Positions 24,631 to 34,413 of a stretch of DNA of 64,000 nucleotides are shown in pieces. How positions within the stretch are numbered: the stretch's first letter is position 1; each line of letters starts with the position of its first letter. The stretch lies in NCBI GenBank assembly GCA_910587045.1, contig CAJULG010000006.1:1-64000 (forward strand), in the 5' to 3' direction. Below the pieces are notes generated by a model, which worked only from the letters and a program-made list of their open reading frames with translations, had not been told where the DNA came from and made no database searches. Position numbers and translations under genes: made by a program. This stretch comes from an uncultured Lachnospiraceae bacterium. GTDB taxonomy: Bacteria > Bacillota > Clostridia > Lachnospirales > Lachnospiraceae.

Positions 24631-26745
24631 TTACAAATTCACTCGAAGTACTGTAGCCGATATCTTTGGCACCCGCACAAACAGACGGTTATCATTAACC
24701 CGATACGGAATCGGATCCAGGAAGAAGCCCTCCTCTGTGGTCAGCATAAGCTGCGTCAGTACGGTCCGGTCCGGAATCCCCAGCTCCGCCACGCTGAATT
24801 TCAGTTCTGCTTCCTCATAGTTATTATTCAAAATCACGATCACCTTGTTGGTTTCATTAAACCTTCCATATGCCACCAGCTTATGGGAACCGTGCAGGAA
24901 CCGGTAGGAGCCCTTCATCAGTGCAGAATTCCCCTTATGAATCCGGATGATCCTCTTATGAAATTCAATCAGCTCCTTGTCCTCTTTCCCCCATGGATAG
25001 GTACGCCGGTTGTCAGGATCTGTCCATCCGCAGACACCGGCCTCATCACCGTAATAGATCGTAGGCGCTCCCGGCCAGGTCATCTGAAAGACCACAGCCT
25101 CCCGGAATACGCCCTTATTTATATTCTGGCTTGCCGCCTCCGGCCCTAACGTATGTGTCCTTCCCACCATACGGTTGGTCCGGGTGAGAAACCGGGAGTG
25201 GTCATGATTGGACAATTCATTCATGGCAATATACAGGGATTGATGATGGAAGCGGGACATATGATGACGCAACGCTCCGATAAATGCATCCGGATTCCCC
25301 AGCAGATCCCCCCGGAATTCATCACTGTGCTTTTCAACACCAGTCAGAAACCAGGTGATAGGCTCCATAAATGCGTCATAATTCATGACCGTATCCCATT
25401 GATCACCCAGCAGCCACTCCTTCGGATCACCGTAATGCTCTGCCAGTATGATCGCATCCGGATTGGCTTCCTTTACCGCCTTTCGGAAATCCCGCCAGAA
25501 CTGATGATTGTATTCCGGACTGTGTCCCAGGTCTGCTGCCACATCCAAGCGCCATCCATCTACATTATATGGAGGTGATACCCACTTTTTCGCAATTTTC
25601 ATAATATACTCATAAAGCTTTGGCGAATCCTCGTAATTCAGCTTTGGAAGCGTATCATGGCCCCACCAGCCGTCATAGGTACCATTATATGGCCACTGAT
25701 ACGCATCGCCAAACTTAAAAAAGCTGCGATACGGACTGTTCTCATCAACATAGGCTCCTTTTTCATATCCTTCCTGATTCTCATAGATGCATTCCTTGTC
25801 CATCCACTTATTAAAGGAACCGCAATGGTTAAAGACACCATCCAGGATGATCCGCATCCCCCGCTTATGTACCTCCTGTACCAGCTCAATAAATAGCTGA
25901 TTGCTTGCCTCTAAATTCGCCTTATCGGTCACCCGGGTAATATACCGGGTCGCTTCCCGGTTCGGGGCATGACCATCACTTAAAACCTCTCCTTCATCTC
26001 TGACAATCCTGCCATAATGAGGATCCACATAATCATAATCCTGGCTGTCATATTTATGATTGGATGGAGAGACAAAAATCGGATTTAAATAAATGACATC
26101 TACCCCTAAATCCTTCAGATAATCCAGCTTATCCATCACTCCCTGCAGATCACCGCCGTAAAAGCTCCGCACATCCATAGAATCCGGATACTTGCCCCAG
26201 TCCGTGATCCGGTGGGTTCCCTCTCCAATATAACTGTATTCATTGTCCAGTACATCGTTGGATTTGTCACCATTGCAGAAACGATCCACAAAGATCTGAT
26301 AGAACACGGCACCCTTTGCCCAATCCGGTGTCGTAAAGCCTGGAGCGATCTGGAAATTATAAAACGGATTCAGATCCTTTGCCGCTCCCATCTTATTATA
26401 ATAGCAGGTAATTCTTCCTGCCTTGATCTCAAAACAATATTCACACATTTCCTCCGGCAGATCCGGAATCGTGTACTCATAATAATCAAACAACTGGTCT
26501 GAGAATGCCAGCGACATTTCAAACCGCTCTCCATGCCAGAGCAGATACACCTGCTCTACATTGTCAATACCGGTACGAAACCGCAGCCGCAGATCATCAT
26601 GAGGCATTGGTTCTTCCGGATACCGGTAGAATTCTGTTCCATCGCTAAATAATGTTCCCAGACTCAATGCCGGTTTCAAAGAAAAGGTATATTTAAAAAT
26701 CTTTTCAGCCGTCGCTAACCGTCCAAAATTCGTATTAAAATTCAT
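24631..26745 (-). CDS. GH13 alpha-glycosidase (neopullulanase/maltogenic amylase type)
   Basis: 704 residues with no signal peptide, hence cytoplasmic. An N-terminal CBM34-like beta domain (about 1-140) precedes the (beta/alpha)8 barrel. The catalytic triad is visible: nucleophile D401 (DGWRLDVA), acid/base E436 (ILAEHYGD) and transition-state stabiliser D515 (NELSNHDHSRF). LDGVFNHCG and the KYDSQDYDYVDPHYG region match conserved regions I and V. It probably hydrolyses imported maltodextrins or pullulan fragments; exact specificity is unclear. The ATG has AAGGAG 10 bases upstream. It is about 120 residues longer than typical members, through insertions in the barrel. Confidence 0.92.
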   Translation of the reverse strand: MNFNTNFGRLATAEKIFKYTFSLKPALSLGTLFSDGTEFYRYPEEPMPHDDLRLRFRTGIDNVEQVYLLWHGERFEMSLAFSDQLFDYYEYTIPDLPEEMCEYCFEIKAGRITCYYNKMGAAKDLNPFYNFQIAPGFTTPDWAKGAVFYQIFVDRFCNGDKSNDVLDNEYSYIGEGTHRITDWGKYPDSMDVRSFYGGDLQGVMDKLDYLKDLGVDVIYLNPIFVSPSNHKYDSQDYDYVDPHYGRIVRDEGEVLSDGHAPNREATRYITRVTDKANLEASNQLFIELVQEVHKRGMRIILDGVFNHCGSFNKWMDKECIYENQEGYEKGAYVDENSPYRSFFKFGDAYQWPYNGTYDGWWGHDTLPKLNYEDSPKLYEYIMKIAKKWVSPPYNVDGWRLDVAADLGHSPEYNHQFWRDFRKAVKEANPDAIILAEHYGDPKEWLLGDQWDTVMNYDAFMEPITWFLTGVEKHSDEFRGDLLGNPDAFIGALRHHMSRFHHQSLYIAMNELSNHDHSRFLTRTNRMVGRTHTLGPEAASQNINKGVFREAVVFQMTWPGAPTIYYGDEAGVCGWTDPDNRRTYPWGKEDKELIEFHKRIIRIHKGNSALMKGSYRFLHGSHKLVAYGRFNETNKVIVILNNNYEEAELKFSVAELGIPDRTVLTQLMLTTEEGFFLDPIPYRVNDNRLFVRVPKISATVLRVNL

Positions 26746-27087
26746 CTTCCATTCACTCCTTGGGATTCTTCCTATATTTTATTACAAAAACGTTGATTTG
26801 TATAGGAAGAATTTTAATGCCGCAGAACACGTTTCAGACAAGTGAAAAGGACAGCTACCGAACGCTGTCCTTTTGGAGAAGGTATTTTGTTACTTATGGG
26901 TGTAGCAAAAAACTATATAATGTATTGGGGGGGTTACAAGCTTATTATAGCAAATCCCCATAAAAAGTGTTCACAAACAATTATTTATTTTTCCAATTCT
27001 TTTGTGCAAAAAAACGATACTTTCCGCACTTCTTCTAAAAAGATAATGTCAAAATAGATAATTCCCGGGGCGGAAATTGTTCATTTC
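26746..27087 (-). other. Long leader of the GH13 gene with hairpins
   Basis: No gene is visible in this 342-base gap. On the minus strand it holds an extended -10 (TGCTATAAT, -10 at 26949-26944), a C7 tract (26931-26925), a strong hairpin at 26874-26845, and an inverted repeat TCTTCCTATA (26767-26776)/TATAGGAAGA (26801-26810) just before the GH13 start. The region from about 26937 to 26746 would be the GH13 5' leader. Confidence 0.5.
26845..26874 (-). terminator. Hairpin in the ftsH-GH13 interval
   Basis: Perfect 11-bp stem AAAAGGACAGC (26845-26855) and GCTGTCCTTTT (26864-26874), 8-base loop. Its U-tract is only four T's within the stem. It could end ftsH read-through, end a short RNA from the promoter near 26944, or act as an attenuator for the GH13 gene. 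Confidence 0.55.
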
Positions 27088-28986
27088 TTATATACTCCCT
27101 AAAATCCCGTCATTTTGTCCGAATAAACGTTCAAATTCTTTTCCATCGATCCGGTCACGTTCTAAGAGCAGTTCTGCACAGCGATGGAGGATCTCAATAT
27201 GCTCCTCCAGGATCCGTCTTGCTTCCGCATAGCATTCATCCATGATCCGCTTGACCTCCGAATCAATCTGGACTGCCGTCTCTTCACTAAAGCTCTTTGC
27301 ATGACCTAAATCCCTTCCCAGGAATACTTCTTCCTCATCGGAGCTTTCATAGTTAATCAGACCTAATTTCTCAGACATTCCATACTTGGTCACCATGGAA
27401 CGGGCAGTCTGGGTTGCAACCTTGATATCCTGGGAAGCTCCGGTCGTAATATCTTCAAAGATCAATTCCTCTGCGATCCTTCCGCCAAAGTCCACCATAA
27501 TATCCTGGCGCATCATTCCTTTTGTGGTAAATTCATTATCATTCTGTGGCAGACGCATGGTATAACCTGCAGCGCCTTCCCCGGTCGGGATGATGGATAC
27601 GGCATAGACCGGCCCTACATCCGGAAGCAAATGATACAAAATCGCGTGCCCTGCCTCATGATATGCAGTAATCCGCTTGGTTTTCTCTGGTACCAGCCGG
27701 CTCTTCTTCTCAGTACCGACTCCAACCTTGATAAATGCCTGATCCACATCCGGCTTCTGAATATAGGCACGATTATTCTTGGCCGCCAGGATTGCGGCCT
27801 CATTCATCAGATTCTCCAGATCCGCTCCGACAAAGCCGGAGGTAGTTCTTGCAATCTCATGCAGGTCTACATCATCACCCAATGGTTTATTATCCGTATG
27901 AACCTTCAGAATATCCTCTCTGCCCTTTACATCCGGTCGTCCGACCACGACCTTCCGGTCAAATCTGCCCGGACGCAGGATCGCAGGGTCTAATATATCT
28001 ACACGGTTGGTCGCTGCCATAACAATAATGCCCTCATTGACACCAAAACCATCCATTTCCACCAGTAACTGATTCAGCGTCTGTTCGCGTTCATCATGAC
28101 CGCCTCCAAGACCGGAGCCCCGCTTTCTGGCCACTGCATCAATTTCATCAATAAATACGATACACGGAGCATTCCGCTGCGCCTCGGCAAACAGATCACG
28201 CACTCTGGATGCACCTACACCGACAAACATCTCGACAAAGTCTGAACCGGAAATACTTAAAAACGGTACCTTTGCTTCACCGGATACTGCTTTTGCGAGT
28301 AAGGTCTTACCGGTTCCCGGAGGGCCAACCAACAGGACACCCTTCGGAATCCTGGCACCTAATTTACAATATTTGCCGGGATCCTTTAAGAAATCTACGA
28401 TTTCTTCCAGCTCCTGCTTCTCCTCCTGAAGACCTGCAACCTTCGTAAAATCAATATCATGATCATTTTCCACCATCATTTTGGCCCGGCTCTTGCCAAA
28501 ATCCATCATCTTACCGCCGCCGGAGCCCTGCATGGACATCATCATAACAAACATAAATACCATAATAATGATCAGCAGTATCACATACGGAAGCATCTGA
28601 CTGAACGTACTCTGCCTTGATACGTCACCGAGGGTTATTACAATATCCTGATCGCGGACCGGCCGCTTTCCCTCCGACAGCATCTGCTGGTTTAACAGAT
28701 TCTGCTCCTCCGCCATCCGGATGATCTCATTGATATCCGAAGCATAGAATTCATGCCTTCCTCCATCATCTGTAATTGCGGATACCATTCCGGTCGGAAT
28801 CTCTTCATTCTGCTTGATCAGAACGGTGTTGATCTTACCTTCTGCCAGATCCTTCTGGTATTTGGTAAAGTTATATTCGTATAAATCTATGGAGGTACTT
28901 CTTACCCAGAAGGAATATGCAAATGCAATAAGGGCAAGCAGAACCAAAAACCATACGATCCCACGAAACGCTCCCTGCTTATTCAT
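27088..28986 (-). CDS. ftsH: ATP-dependent zinc metalloprotease FtsH
   Basis: 632 residues from the ATG at 28986 (AAAGGAG 6 bases ahead); an upstream in-frame start is less likely. Two N-terminal membrane helices (about 8-28 and 120-142) flank an extracytoplasmic domain. AAA+ motifs: Walker A GPPGTGKT, Walker B CIVFIDEIDAV, SRH ATNRVDILDPAILRPGRFDR. The zinc site HEAGH is at 443-447. The family degrades misfolded membrane proteins and regulators such as Spo0E-type factors. It overlaps hpt by 8 bases, in the conserved order tilS-hpt-ftsH. Confidence 0.97.
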   Translation of the reverse strand: MNKQGAFRGIVWFLVLLALIAFAYSFWVRSTSIDLYEYNFTKYQKDLAEGKINTVLIKQNEEIPTGMVSAITDDGGRHEFYASDINEIIRMAEEQNLLNQQMLSEGKRPVRDQDIVITLGDVSRQSTFSQMLPYVILLIIIMVFMFVMMMSMQGSGGGKMMDFGKSRAKMMVENDHDIDFTKVAGLQEEKQELEEIVDFLKDPGKYCKLGARIPKGVLLVGPPGTGKTLLAKAVSGEAKVPFLSISGSDFVEMFVGVGASRVRDLFAEAQRNAPCIVFIDEIDAVARKRGSGLGGGHDEREQTLNQLLVEMDGFGVNEGIIVMAATNRVDILDPAILRPGRFDRKVVVGRPDVKGREDILKVHTDNKPLGDDVDLHEIARTTSGFVGADLENLMNEAAILAAKNNRAYIQKPDVDQAFIKVGVGTEKKSRLVPEKTKRITAYHEAGHAILYHLLPDVGPVYAVSIIPTGEGAAGYTMRLPQNDNEFTTKGMMRQDIMVDFGGRIAEELIFEDITTGASQDIKVATQTARSMVTKYGMSEKLGLINYESSDEEEVFLGRDLGHAKSFSEETAVQIDSEVKRIMDECYAEARRILEEHIEILHRCAELLLERDRIDGKEFERLFGQNDGILGSI

Positions 28987-29518
28987 CTTTTTCTCCTTTC
29001 TGTTCCTCCACAATTCCTATATATGGAAGATTTCTATATTTTTGTGCATAATCTAAACCAAATCCTACCACAAAAGCATCCGGTATGACAAATCCAATAT
29101 CATCAATCTTAACATCCTTCTTTCTTCTGTCCGGTTTACTTAATAATGTGATCAGACGGATACTGGAAGGCCGGCGGCTGGTCAGCACGGGAAGCAGGTA
29201 ACTCAGCGTGTTACCGGAATCAATAATATCCTCAACCATGACCACATTTCTGCCCTGGATCGGTTCCGCCAGATCCATGACGATCTTTACCCGTCCGCAG
29301 GACTCTGTTCCTGTTCCATAACTGGATACAGACATGAAATCCATTGTCACCGGCATTGTCAGCCTTTTGGCCAGCTCACATACAAAGAATACGCTCCCCT
29401 TCAGGATACCGATCAAATGAAGCTCCTGTCCGGCATAATCCTGATTCAGCTTATCCGCCATTTCCTGGATTCTGGTTTCCAATGCTTCTTTGGAAATTAA
29501 TACTGATATTTTATCCAT
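28979..29518 (-). CDS. hpt: Hypoxanthine phosphoribosyltransferase
   Basis: 179 residues. The PRPP-binding loop is VMVEDIIDSGNTLSYL near 100; MSVSSYGTGTESCGRV contains the flexible loop and LKGSVFFVCELAKRL the first loop. It salvages hypoxanthine and guanine to IMP and GMP. It overlaps tilS (8 bases) and ftsH (8 bases), as in many Firmicutes where Hpt and TilS are functionally linked. Confidence 0.96.
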   Translation of the reverse strand: MDKISVLISKEALETRIQEMADKLNQDYAGQELHLIGILKGSVFFVCELAKRLTMPVTMDFMSVSSYGTGTESCGRVKIVMDLAEPIQGRNVVMVEDIIDSGNTLSYLLPVLTSRRPSSIRLITLLSKPDRRKKDVKIDDIGFVIPDAFVVGFGLDYAQKYRNLPYIGIVEEQKGEKDE

Positions 29519-30905
29519 TCCTCTCTCCTTCGTATCGAAATTCTATCTGTAATACCTGCTCTGTCTCATGTGTCAGCTTCAGGTCTTCACTTATCCGCAT
29601 ACCAATGATCCAATATACCTGCTTTTCTCCTGCAAGCACCAGAACGGATGCCCGTTCCTCCCTGGGAATCTTATTATCAATAAAAAAGCGGGACAGCTTC
29701 TTGCGATCCCCTAGTCCGTTTACAATAAAATAATCCCCAGGCATTGGATTTCGTATACATAGAGTACCATTTATTTTACCATAATCTAACATTTCCGTAT
29801 ATAGTTTTTTGGAAATTTCCAGCTTCGGAACTGTCGAACAGAGCCTGCATTCAACCTCTCCGATATGCTCCAGTTTTGTAATCCCCGGTATGGCAACGGG
29901 AACCGGTGTCATTCCCTCCGGTATCCGTGCATCTTCTGTCTTCATTTGAATTCGGATTCCCTGATACCTTCGGATGGCACACAATTCATACGGCAATGCC
30001 ACCCGTTTTCCCACGGGTTTATTCATCAGGCTTAATACCTGTTCTACATGCTCCTGTGCCAAATCTCTTGCAGAACCTGCTGTTTGAACCAGCATCCGGT
30101 ATACCAGATGGCGCAGGAGCAGCTTCGGCTGTCCTTCTGCTGCGGTCTGCATAAGCTCCATCCCGTCCCCGCATCGGATTACCGCATTCTGTTCCAGACG
30201 TTCTGCCTGTTCCTCTACATAGGACCAATATTCTTCTGCCAGATCAGAAAGCCCTCCCATATGACAAAGCGCTTTCTCATTCACCTGCTCCAGCACCGGA
30301 AGCACCTGATGTCTCAGTATATTCCTGGTATAGTCCAGAGAATGATTGGAGGCATCCTGATAGTAGCGAATCTGCTTCTCTGCCAGATAAGCTTCAATCT
30401 CCTGCCGGCTGACAGACAGAAGCGGACGAATGATCCTTCCCCGTACAGCCGGAATGCTTCCAAGTCCCCGCATGCCGGTTCCGCGGACAGCGTGAAACAG
30501 CAGTGTCTCTGCCCGGTCATTCAGATGATGTGCAACCGCGATCCGCTGTCCCTTTTCCTGCCTGCATACTGCCTCAAAGCATTCGTAACGGTATACCCTG
30601 CCCGCCTCTTCCAGAGAACAGCCCAGCTCTCCGGCATAAGCGGTGATATCCCGTTGAAACACTGTATATGGAATCCCATTCTGAATACAGACCGTTCTTA
30701 CATATTCCTCTTCTTCCCCGGCCTCCTTCCGAAGCAGGTGATTGACATGAACCACATGGAGCCGGATATCCAATTCCTCTGACAGTGTTAAAAGCACATG
30801 AAACAGGCACATGGAATCCGCTCCTCCGGATACTCCTGTAATGATCTTATCTCCCGGCTGTATCATATGGAATTCCTCTATGGTTCGTTTCACCTGCTCC
30901 AGCAC
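29511..30905 (-). CDS. tilS: tRNA(Ile)-lysidine synthase TilS
   Basis: 464 residues if translation starts at GTG 30905, which has GGAGG 7 bases upstream; an ATG nine codons earlier has no good site. The PP-loop SGGADSM is at residues 26-32, followed by HVVHVNHLLRKEAGEEEEYV. The C-terminal region (about 370-464) is the lysidine/tRNA-binding part (IRNPMPGDYF, KKLSRFFIDNKIPREER). It modifies C34 of tRNA-Ile(CAU) so AUA is read as Ile. Cotranscribed with hpt and ftsH. Confidence 0.95.
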   Translation of the reverse strand: MLEQVKRTIEEFHMIQPGDKIITGVSGGADSMCLFHVLLTLSEELDIRLHVVHVNHLLRKEAGEEEEYVRTVCIQNGIPYTVFQRDITAYAGELGCSLEEAGRVYRYECFEAVCRQEKGQRIAVAHHLNDRAETLLFHAVRGTGMRGLGSIPAVRGRIIRPLLSVSRQEIEAYLAEKQIRYYQDASNHSLDYTRNILRHQVLPVLEQVNEKALCHMGGLSDLAEEYWSYVEEQAERLEQNAVIRCGDGMELMQTAAEGQPKLLLRHLVYRMLVQTAGSARDLAQEHVEQVLSLMNKPVGKRVALPYELCAIRRYQGIRIQMKTEDARIPEGMTPVPVAIPGITKLEHIGEVECRLCSTVPKLEISKKLYTEMLDYGKINGTLCIRNPMPGDYFIVNGLGDRKKLSRFFIDNKIPREERASVLVLAGEKQVYWIIGMRISEDLKLTHETEQVLQIEFRYEGERNG

Positions 30906-30983
30906 GTTCCTTCTTCCTCCAGCACTCCTCATTCTTTTATCATCTTACTGGAAACAGCTGGAAAATGCAAGGCTGTACCCGCT

Positions 30984-33011
30984 TTACTTCTTCCATAATC
31001 CCAGTACCAGGACGCTTGCATCATCCCGCATACCATTTCCGTTCATTTTCTTTACCCGTCTTAACAGCTCCTCTGCAAAATCCTGCGGATTCTTCGTTTC
31101 TATTTCCAGCAGAATCTCCTTCAGACACTCCTCTTTATTTTCAAATACGATTCCATCCAGTACACCGTCGCTTACCATGATGATCATATCGCCATGGTAG
31201 AACTTCTTCTGGATCGCATCCATATCCGTCTGCTCCCGGATGCCGACCGGAAGCGTTGTCGACTGAATACTTTCAATCCACTTTCCTCGTTTGATAAAGG
31301 TGGTGGATGCTCCCATTTTCAGAAATTCTCCTACCCCGGAATACAGATCGATCATGCAAAGATCCAGTGTTGCAAAGCGCTCTCCCTGCCCCTGTGTGGC
31401 GATCAATTCGTTCAATATTTCAATGGCGGATTCTTTTCGAAACCCTGCTTCCAGCATTTCCTCCAGTAACTCTACCAGTTGTTCACTCTGGCGGGATGCC
31501 TCCTCTCCGCTTCCCATACCATCTGCCAGCATCATCAATAACTGTCCGTTCTTCAATTCCATCTGCGAAAAGTTATCACCGGATATCTGCTGCCCCTCCT
31601 TCGTGATCCGTTTCGCTCCGGTCAGATAACGATATCGGGTATCCTCCTCGAACATAACCACATCATAATCCCGATTGATGATCATCCGGCTGTTTGGTGC
31701 CACACGGTAATCACAACCCAGAGATTCACTGATGATCTCCGCCGCTTCCTTGGCAGTCATAACCCGTCCCCGTATCGTACGGGCAGAAAGATATATCTCC
31801 TTTCTGCCATGCAGCCCCTTCACCATGACCAGATGCTTCACCCGCACGTTCATCCGTTCCAGTTCATGGATCACCCGGCTTTCCAGCCTTCGTTCCACTG
31901 GAAGCGGTGCATACATACCACTGGAAAATTCCTGCAGGCTCTCCCCAATCTCTCCCATCTGCCGTGCAAACACAGGATACTGTGCCACCTGTCCGTCGCC
32001 GCTGACTGCATAAACCGGCTCACAGAAGCTTCTGCTGATCTTTGTGAATACACCGGCGAAATCCTCTAACCGAAGCTTTGCCATTTTCTGAACCTCACTT
32101 CCGACCAGTTCTGTTTCCGACGGAAGCCCTCTGGCAGAATACTTCAGCATGTAGCTCTTTGGTGTACAGATAAACAGAATCCCGGCAGAAACCAGACCCC
32201 GCAGTCCCTGAACCGCCAAAAGCTCCGGATAATAGAAGAAGCCCAGAAAGCCAAGCAGTGCCAGGAAGCCGAACACCTCCAGCAGCTTACTCCACTCTCC
32301 CAGAAAGGATGCCGCCAGACTTAGCAATACACAGATTGCCACCCATTCCACCTGATGCGTACGAAGGGCCAGGATCACACCGCATATGGTCCCTACGCTT
32401 GTCCCGTATGATACGCCATAACGATAGGACATATATAATAGAAGATAATAGATCACGCTCTGTAACACCGTAAGATAGGAAGCCGCCTGCAGTGGAATTC
32501 CCCACAGCACTACGGCCATTAAGGTTAAGGTACTGAGCAGATTCTCACTTCGCATAATGTCTTCCTTATTCTGGATCACCTGCAATGCCTGCTCCAGCAC
32601 CAGAACGAAACAGCCTGCTGCCAGTCCCTCCAGAACCGGCATATACCACATGCCTCCATGATTCAGAAACGCATTCCAGATCAATCCGCCGATCATGGTA
32701 ACGCCGCCGGAAATGCAGGCCGCAGGCAAAGGGTTTTTCTGCCTGCCATCGGGACTGCTCAGTCCGATCCCCGCGGTGATCAGGAAGAGAATGATCCCGT
32801 ATTTTATCACTCCGGTCAATGACCATGTAGAGGCAATTCCAAGCAGAATCACTCCATATAACCCCCAGGAGCCGCAGCCCGCCAGATATGCGCCTATAAA
32901 TATTGCAATAGCAAATGGATACATACCTGCTATCTCTGACCGGGCGGCCAGAAATGACAGGATATATATCCATACCGTTCCTTTCTTATCATTCATTTTT
33001 CCCAGATTCAT
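30984..33011 (-). CDS. spoIIE: Stage II sporulation protein E (PP2C phosphatase)
   Basis: 675 residues. The N-terminal half (about 15-310) holds some ten membrane helices. A middle domain (about 320-460) precedes the C-terminal PP2C phosphatase with LADGMGSGEEASRQSE near 500 and MIMVSDGVLDG near 610, both metal-ligand segments. In B. subtilis SpoIIE dephosphorylates SpoIIAA to activate sigma-F at the asymmetric septum. It is shorter than the 827-residue Bacillus protein, as is common in Clostridia. GGAGGTG precedes the ATG. It heads the row spoIIE-tilS-hpt-ftsH. Confidence 0.95.
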   Translation of the reverse strand: MNLGKMNDKKGTVWIYILSFLAARSEIAGMYPFAIAIFIGAYLAGCGSWGLYGVILLGIASTWSLTGVIKYGIILFLITAGIGLSSPDGRQKNPLPAACISGGVTMIGGLIWNAFLNHGGMWYMPVLEGLAAGCFVLVLEQALQVIQNKEDIMRSENLLSTLTLMAVVLWGIPLQAASYLTVLQSVIYYLLLYMSYRYGVSYGTSVGTICGVILALRTHQVEWVAICVLLSLAASFLGEWSKLLEVFGFLALLGFLGFFYYPELLAVQGLRGLVSAGILFICTPKSYMLKYSARGLPSETELVGSEVQKMAKLRLEDFAGVFTKISRSFCEPVYAVSGDGQVAQYPVFARQMGEIGESLQEFSSGMYAPLPVERRLESRVIHELERMNVRVKHLVMVKGLHGRKEIYLSARTIRGRVMTAKEAAEIISESLGCDYRVAPNSRMIINRDYDVVMFEEDTRYRYLTGAKRITKEGQQISGDNFSQMELKNGQLLMMLADGMGSGEEASRQSEQLVELLEEMLEAGFRKESAIEILNELIATQGQGERFATLDLCMIDLYSGVGEFLKMGASTTFIKRGKWIESIQSTTLPVGIREQTDMDAIQKKFYHGDMIIMVSDGVLDGIVFENKEECLKEILLEIETKNPQDFAEELLRRVKKMNGNGMRDDASVLVLGLWKK

Positions 33012-33039
33012 CTCGCTTCACCTCCACATTCATGGAATC

Positions 33040-33094
33040 ATTATAGGGAGGCCTTCTTCTTGAATTTTGTCGATATCTGGAAATCAAATTCAAG
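33040..33094 (-). promoter_or_regulatory. spoIIE promoter with Spo0A-box-like site and inverted repeat
   Basis: On the minus strand TATAAT at 33045-33040. On the plus strand TTGTCGAT (33067-33074) matches seven of the eight bases of the Spo0A box consensus TTGTCGAA; it lies about -34 to -41 from the expected start, as at Spo0A-activated promoters. It is enclosed by a 9-bp inverted repeat, CTTGAATTT (33059-33067) and AAATTCAAG (33086-33094). There is no good -35, as expected of an activated promoter. Confidence 0.6.
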
Positions 33095-33162
33095 AATATT
33101 CCCCATAGAATGATTAAGAATCCCTGTGAAGCGTCCTGACCGGCTGGAACCGGCATTCAGGC

Positions 33163-34413
33163 TTAAGCATTTAACATGATCTTCTCACTATGGAACAACC
33201 TTGATGTAATCCAGGCAAGCAAGGCTCCTGTCCCAAGATTTGACAGTGCCGCAAGTATGAAGCCGAGGACTGTGACATCAAATGTAAACACATTTTTCAA
33301 AGCCATTGTGGAACCATAAAGAGGGATCAGATATTGCAGGGCAGTGGTATCCTCTCCCTTAAACATGGTTATCATACCGATTACCATGACTGCCATGTAA
33401 ACCGGTGTAATAAAGGTACTTCCCTCCTTGGTATTCTTTGCAAAGGTAGAACATAGTGCGATCAAAGATACATACAAAAATACCAGTGTTACGATCAATA
33501 CCAGCATCATGAACATCTGGCCCGGCAGGAAGTTCAGATCCTGTCCGGTCATCTTCCCTAAGGTCTGATATAGCATAGGGACTGCAAAGATCATCGCACC
33601 TCCATATACCAGTGCAGACAGACCGGATAATATCATCAATGCAAACAGTTTGCCATAAACAATGGCGCTCCGCTTGACCGGTGTCATCAATAATGCTGCC
33701 ATGGTTCCCCGTTCCTTCTCACCGGCAAAGCTGTCTGCTCCCAGGCTCATGGCCCCGGCAAATAAAAGAATCGTGATCATATATGGGATCATTGCACCAA
33801 AGATTTTTCCCTGTGCTTTATTATCATTCTGAATCACAGAATGTTCATTGTCCTTATCAATGCTGAAGACCTCCAGCTGCTCCAGGTCACCCAGCCGGTC
33901 CTTCAGTAACTGCTTGCGATAGGGTTCTAACAGCATTGCCAGAAAATCCCCTTTTGCATTATCCGAATATTCTTCTGAAGGATTATAATAGGTCTTGACA
34001 TCCGGAATATCCCCACCAGTCGTATAAGTCTCAATGCGTGTATCAAATTCTTCCGGAAATTCCAAAAGCAGGTCCAGACTGCCGGAGTAGATCTGCTCCT
34101 TTCCCTCCTCGACGCTTTGCGCCTCCTGTGTCCAGGTGATATGATACAGGGTCTCCTCTACCTGATAACGATCTGCAGAATCCGGCTCCTTCCATTCCTT
34201 CATAAACTCCTGAAAGCTTTCCGGAGCCTGGTAAATCAGAACGGTAGGCTCATGCTCCTCCCAGTCTGCCATCATGGAGCTTACAATGACAGCGATCAGC
34301 AGAAATAAACCTACTACGAGCAGTGCCGGCATGATAAACAGACCAAATATCATTTTTTTATCTGAAAATACCCGATATAATTCCTTGCGCATTACAATTC
34401 CTATGTTCTTCAT
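33163..34413 (-). CDS. ABC-2 type permease, NatB-like
   Basis: 416 residues. One N-terminal membrane helix (about 22-46), a long extracytoplasmic region (about 47-205), then five C-terminal helices. The block AGEKERGTMAALLMTPVKRSAIVYGKL is the hallmark of ABC-2 permeases of the NatB/CcmB-like group. It partners with the ATPase gene that overlaps it by 4 bases. B. subtilis NatAB exports Na+; the substrate here is not proven. Confidence 0.85.
   Translation of the reverse strand: MKNIGIVMRKELYRVFSDKKMIFGLFIMPALLVVGLFLLIAVIVSSMMADWEEHEPTVLIYQAPESFQEFMKEWKEPDSADRYQVEETLYHITWTQEAQSVEEGKEQIYSGSLDLLLEFPEEFDTRIETYTTGGDIPDVKTYYNPSEEYSDNAKGDFLAMLLEPYRKQLLKDRLGDLEQLEVFSIDKDNEHSVIQNDNKAQGKIFGAMIPYMITILLFAGAMSLGADSFAGEKERGTMAALLMTPVKRSAIVYGKLFALMILSGLSALVYGGAMIFAVPMLYQTLGKMTGQDLNFLPGQMFMMLVLIVTLVFLYVSLIALCSTFAKNTKEGSTFITPVYMAVMVIGMITMFKGEDTTALQYLIPLYGSTMALKNVFTFDVTVLGFILAALSNLGTGALLAWITSRLFHSEKIMLNA

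Noticed and set aside
30984..33011. SpoIIE as a truncated gene because it is shorter than in Bacillus
   Set aside because: The 675-residue length is usual for Clostridia; all domains and the start site are intact.
33128..33162. Hairpin after the NatB-like permease as a terminator
   Set aside because: Stem is interrupted and no T-run follows.
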